6,451 nucleotides of DNA from Deltaproteobacteria bacterium (GTDB lineage: Bacteria; Myxococcota_A; UBA9042; DTJE01), in NCBI GenBank assembly GCA_016784945.1, contig JADHTP010000182.1:1-6451 (forward strand). The letters are read 5' to 3'. Below are positions 1 to 5,723 of the stretch, one piece after another (within the stretch, counting starts at the first letter, position 1; the number at the start of each line of letters is the position of its first letter). The notes under the pieces were generated by a model. It worked only from the letters and a program-made list of their open reading frames with translations. It ran no database searches and had not been told where the DNA came from. A program made the translations under genes and the position numbers.

Positions 1-2481
1 AAGCGTCTCCGCGAACGTATGGAAATGGCCAAAAAGGGCCTGGACAGGGCCGAGTTCTATGACGGCGCCCTCGTCCGCATGGCGGACCAGTACAAGACCC
101 GCTACGACCAGGCCATGTGCGATGCCTTCAAGGACCGCACCGACCTGGCCTTCGACGTGGCGGCCCTGGGTGCCAACTGCACCACGGAGGCGCTGATCGA
201 GCAACTCCGGCAGGCCATCGCCTACAACAACCAGACCAACCCCTATGCGTACAACAAGACGTCCATCATGACCCCCCTGGAGATGGACAGCCTCGACCCG
301 GTGGTCCAGAAGACCCAGATGGAAGCCCTGGCCGTCCTCGAGGACCTGCGCGAAACGGCCATCGATGAACTGTACAAGGCCATCTTCCTGGGTGTGGCCA
401 TCCACGAGGTGGGGCACAACCTGGGCCTGCGACACAACTTCGAGGCCTCCACGGACGCCTTCAACTTCCCGCCGGAATACTGGGACCTCAAGGTGGTCAA
501 GGCCGGCAACCAGTACGAGGCCGTCAACCTGTGGGGCGAGACCCCGGCCCAGGCCGCGGGCGGCATGCGGGAACTGCAGTACACGTCGGTCATGGACTAC
601 TACTTGAAGTTCAATCTCCCCTGGCACGGTGTGGGGCTTTACGACATCGCCGCCGTCAAGTACGTCTACGGCGACGTGCTGGAAGTGTTCGCCGAAGAAC
701 CCGACACCTCGGCCTACCAGGCCTACGCCGACGCAAATCCCGCTGCCGAGGACCCGGGCAACGTGCCGGCCATCAAGCGGCGTGGGGAAGGCCTGGGCAA
801 GGTGCTTTACTCCATCCATCCCACGGAGTACCCGAACCTGTTCGGCGACACCGCCAGGATGTACCAGCGGGTGGACGTGCCCCGGTCCGATATCCTGGGC
901 AACGCCTGTTCCGCGGAAGGCAGTGACTGCGGCGGCGGCAAGGTCTGCAAGCGGTTCTATGAAGGGCTGCGCTGCAGCCTGGACCGGACCCTGGTGCCCT
1001 ACCGCTTCGGCGGCGACGAGATGGTGGGCGGACTGCCCACGGTGGACATGGTGGACGAGGGCGTGGATCCCTACGAGATCGTGGCCAACCTGAAGGAATA
1101 CCACGAGAACTACTGGGTGTTCGCGGGTTACTGGCACGGAAACGCCACCTACTGGCCCACGGACTATTCCCGCTACGTGGAATGGATCTTCCAGGCCATG
1201 GCCCAGCAGTACCGCTACTGGGTGCTGCAGTACGCCACCTACAACCATAATGGTTTCTGGGAAAAGCGCTTCGGCAAGCCCTGGGAAGAGGACATCAATG
1301 GCGGCCTGTCCGGCGCCCTGGCGTCCTACGAGGCGTTCAACACCCTGTCCCAGGCCTTCGGTCGTCCCTCCGCGGGCACCTACGGCTTCAACAAGGTCTC
1401 GGGTCGGTATGAGCCCTTCGACGACGTGAACTTCAACAACTACCTGAACCAGATCGTCATGCTGGAAGAGGACGGCGCACGGCCCATCTACCCGTACTGG
1501 AATTACGACGGGTACCTGTCGGTGGTAGCGTCGGCCGGTTCCATCTACGACCGCATCTCGGCCTTCGAGGCCCTGGCGGACCCGGAGACGGACTTCCTGG
1601 CCCTGGACGAAAGCCCGGACACCCGCAAGTACATGATCAACTTCGGGACCGTGTTCGGCGAAGAACTGAAGGTCCTGTTCGGCGGCCTCATGGCCAACAA
1701 TGCGAGCAAGTACGGTTGGTGCGTACTCCTGGACGAGAACGACAATCCCATGGGATTCGCCCCCCGGCAATTCGTGTCAGTCAGCGGCGACCCGACGGCC
1801 TGCGACCAGTACTACTGCGGGAAGATGGTGGACAGCGTCCAGCGCAAACTGCTGGAAGTCGCACCGGCGGCCGATCCCTTCAATGCAGCCAATCCCTGCG
1901 GTGCCGAGTTGTCCAGTCAGGGCTTCGAGCCCCTGGGTGGTCAGCCCATCGAGCCCGAGCCGCTGTACACCTTCCCCACCACCCGTTTCCGGGTGCCCAT
2001 GCTGGCGGCGTATTACGGACTGTCACTGCTGGTCAACAACCACGACAAGTCCTTCATGGACGCCACGCGGATCTGGCTGGAAGGCAGCAAGTTCGCCATC
2101 GACATCCCGCCCACCTGGGACACGGTCCGCTGCGAGGATCGCTTCTCGGGCCGCGTGTACGTGGCGGCGGGCGATCCGGCGGGCGGCTACTTCCCGGCCA
2201 TGGACCTGGTGGAGCGTTGTTCGAAGGTCTTCGACTGCTACGACGAGGCCATCAACGTGGGCATGAACCAGGACGAACTGGATGAGTGCGGCGCCATCAT
2301 CAGCAAGAACCCCAACGAGGTGGCGAGCCTCACCCTGGACGACCTGCGCAACGAGTGGCTCTATCACGACCAGCAGTACCTGCTGGGCAAGCTGGAGCTG
2401 ATCCGGACCATGCACGCGGTGTACGAGTACGAGTACTCGGGCCCCGTCGACGTGGCCACGTCCAATGAGTCGCCCTACTAG
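1..2481 (+). CDS. Large secreted zinc metalloprotease, Met-zincin type (5' partial)
   Basis: The frame is open to the left edge (K-R-L-R-E-R precedes the first Met at 19), so the true start lies outside and at least 826 residues are visible. Counting from the Met at 19, the zinc site is HEVGHNLGLRHN at residues 129-140 (ligands H129, H133, H139; catalytic E130). A Met-turn, S-V-M-D-Y, follows at 190-194. HExxHxxGxRHN plus SVMDY is characteristic of the bacterial Met-zincin family (formerly DUF4953) and related large zinc-dependent proteases. A Cys cluster at 297, 304, 310 and 319 and further Cys downstream, about 14 in total, suggest disulfides and an extracytoplasmic location. The long C-terminal part is rich in Trp and Tyr and I recognise no domain in it. 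It ends in N-E-S-P-Y with no sorting tag. The expected signal peptide or lipobox would be upstream and cannot be checked. Family is fairly certain; substrate is unknown. The gene converges on the minus-strand series. Confidence 0.88.
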   Translation, partial: KRLRERMEMAKKGLDRAEFYDGALVRMADQYKTRYDQAMCDAFKDRTDLAFDVAALGANCTTEALIEQLRQAIAYNNQTNPYAYNKTSIMTPLEMDSLDPVVQKTQMEALAVLEDLRETAIDELYKAIFLGVAIHEVGHNLGLRHNFEASTDAFNFPPEYWDLKVVKAGNQYEAVNLWGETPAQAAGGMRELQYTSVMDYYLKFNLPWHGVGLYDIAAVKYVYGDVLEVFAEEPDTSAYQAYADANPAAEDPGNVPAIKRRGEGLGKVLYSIHPTEYPNLFGDTARMYQRVDVPRSDILGNACSAEGSDCGGGKVCKRFYEGLRCSLDRTLVPYRFGGDEMVGGLPTVDMVDEGVDPYEIVANLKEYHENYWVFAGYWHGNATYWPTDYSRYVEWIFQAMAQQYRYWVLQYATYNHNGFWEKRFGKPWEEDINGGLSGALASYEAFNTLSQAFGRPSAGTYGFNKVSGRYEPFDDVNFNNYLNQIVMLEEDGARPIYPYWNYDGYLSVVASAGSIYDRISAFEALADPETDFLALDESPDTRKYMINFGTVFGEELKVLFGGLMANNASKYGWCVLLDENDNPMGFAPRQFVSVSGDPTACDQYYCGKMVDSVQRKLLEVAPAADPFNAANPCGAELSSQGFEPLGGQPIEPEPLYTFPTTRFRVPMLAAYYGLSLLVNNHDKSFMDATRIWLEGSKFAIDIPPTWDTVRCEDRFSGRVYVAAGDPAGGYFPAMDLVERCSKVFDCYDEAINVGMNQDELDECGAIISKNPNEVASLTLDDLRNEWLYHDQQYLLGKLELIRTMHAVYEYEYSGPVDVATSNESPY

Positions 2482-2527
2482 GGCGGACGGTCCCTCTACC
2501 AGCCCAACCGATTCTCATCAGATAGTC

Positions 2528-2541
2528 GATGGTCGACCATC
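2528..2541. repeat. Perfect 14-bp palindrome in the convergent gap
   Basis: GATGGTCGACCATC is its own reverse complement with no spacer, so it is a candidate dyad protein-binding site rather than an RNA hairpin. It lies 46 bases after the protease stop and leads into the 7-bp periodic array, sharing its CGACCAT unit. No T-run follows on either strand, so it is not a typical intrinsic terminator. Function unknown. Confidence 0.5.
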
Positions 2542-2610
2542 ACCCATGGACCATTTACCATGGACCCTGAGATCTCATTCACCATGGACTATTGACTATG
2601 AACTATTGAC
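2534..2610. repeat. Degenerate 7-bp (heptad) periodic array
   Basis: The sequence divides into 7-base units. Block 1 (2534-2568) is CGACCAT, CACCCAT, GGACCAT, TTACCAT, GGACCCT. Block 2 (2583-2610) is CATGGAC, TATTGAC, TATGAAC, TATTGAC. The 14-base spacer between them (2569-2582) fits the pattern poorly, and the unit phase shifts across it. CCATGG occurs at 2544, 2558 and 2582. The array stops 7 bases before the pilin-like gene's stop codon and fills most of the gap between the convergent genes. It is more AT-rich than the surrounding genes. Short tandem heptad arrays are known in cyanobacterial genomes; whether this one is related is unknown. Confidence 0.65.
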
Positions 2611-2617
2611 TTTCGGG

Positions 2618-3205
2618 CTAGGGGAATCCCAGCTCACCCACCTGGACGGTCTCGCTGGACAGGCGCAGTTCCATGCCTTCCGAGGCGCTGTCATCCCAGA
2701 AGGTACGGGCCCGGGCGAACCACCAGCGACGGGTGGGATCGTGGATCCAGGGCTGCGTGGGGTTGGGGTCGCCCGGTTCCCATCCGATGGTCATGTACTG
2801 GAAATGGGTGGCCTGCCCCAGGGTCTCCAGGCCCTCGTATACCTCGCCGGTGGGATAGATACCCAGCCGGCAGAACCCCTCGATGGCCAGGGGCGGGCTG
2901 GTTTCTGTACAGTCCCAGTCCCAGAAGGCCAGCCCTTCCTTGTGGGAACCCACGAAGCCCGCCGTTACCGGCCAGAAGTCGGTCAGAGTCGCGGCCGTGT
3001 CTACGTAGAACGAGTAGGTGGCGAAATGGGTTTCCTGCTTCATCTTGATGTCCATCAGGAAGGCAATGCCCTCGGTGAGCCTTGCCCGCTGGATGTATCG
3101 CTTGTAGGAAACCACGGCCACGGTGGCCAGGATGCCCAGGATGGCCACCACCACCATCAGTTCCACAAGGGTCAGACCCCTGCTCTCGCGCAGTCTTGCC
3201 AGCAT
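2618..3205 (-). CDS. Type IV pilin-like / pseudopilin protein
   Basis: This 195-residue protein has a clear class III (prepilin) signal. A short charged leader, M-L-A-R-L-R-E-S-R-G, is followed by the prepilin peptidase site G10|L11 and a hydrophobic helix LTLVELMVVVAILGILA (11-27). Glu at mature position 5 is conserved, while mature position 1 is Leu rather than the usual Phe. The helix continues as SYKRYIQRARLTEG, typical of pilins. The globular part (about 50-195) is rich in Trp and aromatic residues and has one Cys pair (C99, C112) that may form a disulfide. The start at 3205 is chosen over a longer open frame (from 3424) because GGAGG lies 6 bases upstream of it and the leader is then a normal 10 residues. 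It could be a minor pilin or a type II secretion pseudopilin; no assembly gene is nearby to decide. It lies 85 bases after the matrixin/OmpA gene on the same strand, with its own candidate promoter. Confidence 0.9.
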   Translation of the reverse strand: MLARLRESRGLTLVELMVVVAILGILATVAVVSYKRYIQRARLTEGIAFLMDIKMKQETHFATYSFYVDTAATLTDFWPVTAGFVGSHKEGLAFWDWDCTETSPPLAIEGFCRLGIYPTGEVYEGLETLGQATHFQYMTIGWEPGDPNPTQPWIHDPTRRWWFARARTFWDDSASEGMELRLSSETVQVGELGFP

Positions 3206-3211
3206 TGCCGC

Positions 3212-3216
3212 CCTCC
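3212..3216 (-). promoter_or_regulatory. Ribosome binding site of the pilin-like gene
   Basis: GGAGG on the minus strand, 6 bases before the ATG at 3205. It decides the start, because the longer open frame extending upstream would make a Pro- and Arg-rich tail in front of the prepilin leader. Confidence 0.75.
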
Positions 3217-3232
3217 GTACCGCCCACTGATC

Positions 3233-3262
3233 ATTGTAGGTGTTTGCCGACGAATTGGACAA
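3233..3262 (-). promoter_or_regulatory. Candidate sigma-70-type promoter of the pilin-like gene
   Basis: On the minus strand, TTGTCC (3257-3262, 4 of 6 matches to TTGACA) is followed after 18 bases by TACAAT (3233-3238, 5 of 6 matches to TATAAT). The -10 ends 27 bases before the pilin ATG. This lets the pilin-like gene be transcribed separately from the genes upstream. A C10 run lies 3 bases above the -35. Identified by eye only. Confidence 0.5.
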
Positions 3263-3265
3263 ACA

Positions 3266-3275
3266 GGGGGGGGGG
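3266..3275. repeat. Homopolymer tract G10 (C10 on the minus strand)
   Basis: Ten consecutive G on the plus strand lie between the stop of the matrixin/OmpA gene and the pilin -35 box. Tracts of this length are prone to slipped-strand length change and to sequencing error. It is outside both coding sequences. Confidence 0.85.
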
Positions 3276-3290
3276 AACCGACTCTCGCCG

Positions 3291-5096
3291 TCACAGACAC
3301 TTCCAGGCGGCGCCCGGAAAGGTCCGTGACGGGGGCGGGGTCTGGTTGGCCAGTACATGGACGGTCCGGCGGTTGCCGGGTTCGGGGGTATCGTCCGGCG
3401 TGGGGACGGCCAGGGCCCCTTCACCGAAGCCCTGGTAGCAGACCCGGACCTCCAGCCCGTTGGACAGGAACCAGGACGCGATGGACCGGGCGCGGCGGTT
3501 GGAAAGCTCCCGGTTGGATTCGTGGGAGCCCACGGTGTCGGTGTAGCCGGCCACGTAGAGCCGGGCCCTGAATTCGCTGGCCAGCTTCTTCAGTGCCTTC
3601 CTGATGTCCGTCAACGTCCGGCGGAGCTTGGGCTCCTCGGAGGGACGGATGAGGGCCTTCCCGAACTCGAAGTTGACCTGCTCGTGGGGCACTTCCACGA
3701 AGAACGGGGCGATCTCCACCCCGTTGTAGAAGCCCCAGGGGTCGTAGGCCGTGAGCCTCACCAGGGTGACTTTCCCGTCGGGCGGCTCGAACCGCACCGT
3801 GGTCACGGCACCGGCCGGCGACTCCATGGCCCGGTCCTCCACCAACAGCGACGTCCCCGATTCGCCCAGGATGGTCAGTTCCACCCGGGCCAGCTTCTCC
3901 GATGCGCTGAAGGCGATGCGACCCTCCGACAGGTCCACCGTGTCCCGGCTGATCCGGATGGCCATGGGACGGGCCACTACGGCGGAAAAGGAAATGACCT
4001 CGGGCTGGTCCTGCCCCTTCCACCGGATCTCCGCACGGTACTCGCGCTTTCCCGGCGCCTGGTCGATGGGAAACTCCCGGGTCCTTCCCGCCCGCAGGTC
4101 GGACGTCCCGTAGGTCCGGACGGTCCGGTCCCCCTGCAGCAGACGAACGCCTAGTCTCCTCACCCCGGAACGCGCCGACACGATCAGGGCGGGACGCCCC
4201 TTTCCCTGGAGGACCTTGTCACGCACCCGGATGTCCAGGGGCGAATCGGCCGCCGCGGGGAACGCCACCAGGAACGCCAGCAGGCCGCAGGCCCAGGGAA
4301 CCCGTCGCAGCATCAACCCGAAGGCCAGGAAGACGACCACCAGCCACCCGGCGCCAGGGCCGGTCCCGTGTGCCGACGGATCGGCCGAACAGGACCCGTT
4401 TCCCGACCCCCCGGGTGGAACCCATGGACCGCCATCGAGCCAGGAATAGCCGTCCGGCGGGTCCTGACCGTCGGGAAGATTCAGCGGGCCATAGATCGTA
4501 CACAGGCCATCGATGTCGTCTTCGTGAAGGGACCGCATGGCAAAGGGAAAGAACTGGTCAGTCTGGTAATACATGGTGGCTTCGGCCACGGACGAGTGGT
4601 CCAGCCCCAGCACGTGTCCCATCTCGTGGGTCACGGTGTTTTCCACGTCGGTATGGGTCTCCAGCGGATCGTCCGTGACCGTAAAGATGAACTTGTGGTC
4701 CGCGAACTCCATGTCGAACTTCGCCACCTCCCCCGTGGCATCGTTGAAATACAGGGTGGTCAGCGCGATCACCTTGGGCCTGTCCACGTGGATCCACTGG
4801 GTCTCGTCCTCCCAGATGACCAGGTTGTCCTTGTTCTTTTCGCCCGGCACCGCCCCCGAGACGGTCCCCTTGTCCACCAGCAGGGGGTGGGGGCAGTCCA
4901 CGTCGTTCCAAGTGGCAAGGGACGTGAGGATGGCGGCGAACTCCCCGTCGCCGTCCACGTCCGCGGTTCCCTTCCCGTCCACCAGCACCGTCACTTCGGG
5001 CTCGTACCAGCGGATGGGAATGCCGTTGCTGGTGTAGTACTGGGTCCAGGCCAACTGGGTCAGGGCAAGACAGGCGGTCAGGAGCCACCGCTTCAT
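3291..5096 (-). CDS. Matrixin-family protease fused in frame to an OmpA-family protein
   Basis: This 601-residue ORF has two halves. Residues 1-19 are a signal peptide (M-K-R, then a hydrophobic stretch). Residues about 25-205 are a matrixin-type metalloprotease with HEMGHVLGLDH at 157-167 (ligands H157, H161, H167; catalytic E158) and Met-turn T-M-Y-Y (M175). A Gly/Pro-rich linker leads to a MYXO-CTERM-like tail: C236, hydrophobic W251-L263, R264-R265. A second signal-peptide-like segment (262-283, ending P-A-A-A before D284) follows. Residues about 284-470 look like two beta-sandwich units. Residues about 473-584 are an OmpA-type peptidoglycan-binding domain with G-Y-T-D-T-V-G and L-S-N-R-R-A-R; D520 and R535 have the same 15-residue spacing as the diaminopimelate-binding Asp and Arg of E. 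coli OmpA. The start overlaps the upstream stop (ATGA) and has AAGGGGG 4 bases before it. The expected role is a surface protease plus a cell-wall anchor; whether they stay joined is open. Confidence 0.88.
   Translation of the reverse strand: MKRWLLTACLALTQLAWTQYYTSNGIPIRWYEPEVTVLVDGKGTADVDGDGEFAAILTSLATWNDVDCPHPLLVDKGTVSGAVPGEKNKDNLVIWEDETQWIHVDRPKVIALTTLYFNDATGEVAKFDMEFADHKFIFTVTDDPLETHTDVENTVTHEMGHVLGLDHSSVAEATMYYQTDQFFPFAMRSLHEDDIDGLCTIYGPLNLPDGQDPPDGYSWLDGGPWVPPGGSGNGSCSADPSAHGTGPGAGWLVVVFLAFGLMLRRVPWACGLLAFLVAFPAAADSPLDIRVRDKVLQGKGRPALIVSARSGVRRLGVRLLQGDRTVRTYGTSDLRAGRTREFPIDQAPGKREYRAEIRWKGQDQPEVISFSAVVARPMAIRISRDTVDLSEGRIAFSASEKLARVELTILGESGTSLLVEDRAMESPAGAVTTVRFEPPDGKVTLVRLTAYDPWGFYNGVEIAPFFVEVPHEQVNFEFGKALIRPSEEPKLRRTLTDIRKALKKLASEFRARLYVAGYTDTVGSHESNRELSNRRARSIASWFLSNGLEVRVCYQGFGEGALAVPTPDDTPEPGNRRTVHVLANQTPPPSRTFPGAAWKCL
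4248..4391 (-). other. Junction: MYXO-CTERM-like sorting tag running into an internal signal peptide
   Basis: This covers residues 236-283 of the matrixin/OmpA protein. It holds Cys236, a Gly/Pro/Ser-rich stretch, a hydrophobic segment WLVVVFLAFGLML, an Arg pair, a second hydrophobic segment GLLAFLVAF, and PAAA before Asp284. MYXO-CTERM tags normally end a protein shortly after the basic residues and are handled by myxosortases at the conserved Cys. Here the Arg pair is also the n-region of a typical Sec signal peptide starting at Met262 (ATG at 4313). The predicted topology is a membrane hairpin with both flanking domains outside the cytoplasm, cleavable near Cys236 and after Ala283. No strong ribosome binding site is seen before the internal ATG. 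Confidence 0.65.
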
Positions 5097-5659
5097 GGTG
5101 CCCCCTTTTCGGTCTGAATCCGGCGCACCAGGTCGTCCAGCACCATCTGGTCGGACGGGACGCCTTCGGGGTCACCCCCGACGAAAGTCAGGCCGTGAAG
5201 CCTCCGTGTGGCCCTGACGGTCCCGCTCACCGGATCCCTGCTCAAATGGAACGCGCCCTGGGACAGACCGATTACCGCCAGCCTGGGGCTTTCGTCGGGG
5301 GCCGGTCGGGACGGCACCAGGAACAGGACGACATCGTCGCCCTCGGCCAGCCTCGGCGCCCCCGGGACCAGTTGGCCTTGGCCGTCCACCACGCCCCCGA
5401 GGGTCGTGACGACCACTGAGTCCGGCTCATCGGGCCCGCCCCGGAGCACCCGTTCCACCCGTATGGTCACGTCGGTGACGATGCGACGTCCCCCCGGGGT
5501 CTCCTGGTAGCGACCGGTCCGGGACATCACGGTCCCCTGGACCACCTGTCGGGCCAGTTGCGTCATTTCGGCCATGCCGATCCGTTCCACCACGGCGGCT
5601 CCGCCAACAAGGGGAACCATCATCACGATTGCGGTCACCAGGGTCTTCAGGACAGTCAT
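5093..5659 (-). CDS. Conserved secreted protein of unknown function, coupled to the matrixin gene
   Basis: This 188-residue protein has an N-terminal signal peptide (residues 1 to about 22, hydrophobic T-L-V-T-A-I-V-M-M-V-P-L-V-G-G-A-A). The mature part looks all-beta, with alternating strands such as IVTDVTIRVERVLRG (60-74), S-V-V-V-T-T-L-G-G-V-V-D-G (81-93), P-G-A-P-R-L-A-E-G-D-D-V-V-L-F-L (99-114) and L-A-V-I-G-L-S-Q-G-A-F (127-137). From memory, this G-G-x-x-D-G / P-G-x-P-x-F/L-x-x-G-x-x-V-V-F-L pattern recurs in secreted proteins encoded beside matrixins in myxobacteria, but I know no assigned function. It has no Cys and no catalytic motif I recognise. The start is supported by GGAGA (5668-5672) 8 bases upstream. 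The stop overlaps the matrixin start as ATGA, which implies translational coupling. A role as chaperone, inhibitor or partner of that protease is inference only. Confidence 0.85.
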   Translation of the reverse strand: MTVLKTLVTAIVMMVPLVGGAAVVERIGMAEMTQLARQVVQGTVMSRTGRYQETPGGRRIVTDVTIRVERVLRGGPDEPDSVVVTTLGGVVDGQGQLVPGAPRLAEGDDVVLFLVPSRPAPDESPRLAVIGLSQGAFHLSRDPVSGTVRATRRLHGLTFVGGDPEGVPSDQMVLDDLVRRIQTEKGAP

Positions 5660-5686
5660 CGGCCGGTTCTCCGGTTGGCCCGGTAC

Positions 5687-5692
5687 ATTATA
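5687..5692 (-). promoter_or_regulatory. Candidate -10 element of the secreted protein / matrixin operon
   Basis: A perfect TATAAT on the minus strand, 27 bases before the ATG at 5659 and inside the 64-base gap after epmA. The best -35 at a normal 17-base spacing (CAGGCA) matches only 3 of 6, so the promoter may be weak or activator-dependent. Confidence 0.45.
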
Positions 5693-5723
5693 GGCATTTG
5701 GGTGGGTCCTGCCTGTATGGTGA

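Noticed and set aside
2534..2610. CRISPR array
   Set aside because: Repeat units are 7 bases without spacers of 30 or so bases, and no cas gene is present.
2482..2617. Bidirectional intrinsic terminator between the convergent genes
   Set aside because: I found no stable GC stem followed by a T-run on either strand; only the spacerless palindrome and the heptad array.
3206..3424. Longer N-terminus for the pilin-like protein, starting at 3424
   Set aside because: It would add 73 Pro/Arg-rich residues before the prepilin leader, overlap the OmpA gene, and ignore the GGAGG placed 6 bases before the ATG at 3205.
2465..3571. Plus-strand open frame of 368 codons overlapping the protease end, pilin-like gene and OmpA end
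   Set aside because: It runs antisense to two well-supported genes, has no recognisable domain, and its translation is Gly/Pro/Arg/His-rich as expected for shadows in GC-rich DNA.
5070..5096. L-T-A-C at residues 6-9 of the matrixin protein as a lipobox
   Set aside because: The hydrophobic stretch before Cys9 would be only about five residues, too short for a lipoprotein signal; hydrophobic sequence continues past it as in an ordinary Sec signal.
4368..5117. Plus-strand open frame of 249 codons opposite the matrixin domain
   Set aside because: Antisense to the conserved protease region, with no family features; a high-GC shadow. The same applies to 3357-4154 and 5856-6443.
5661..5684. Hairpin or terminator from the CCGGTT direct repeats between epmA and the next gene
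   Set aside because: The stem is only about 4 base pairs, covers the ribosome binding site of the downstream gene, and has no T-run.
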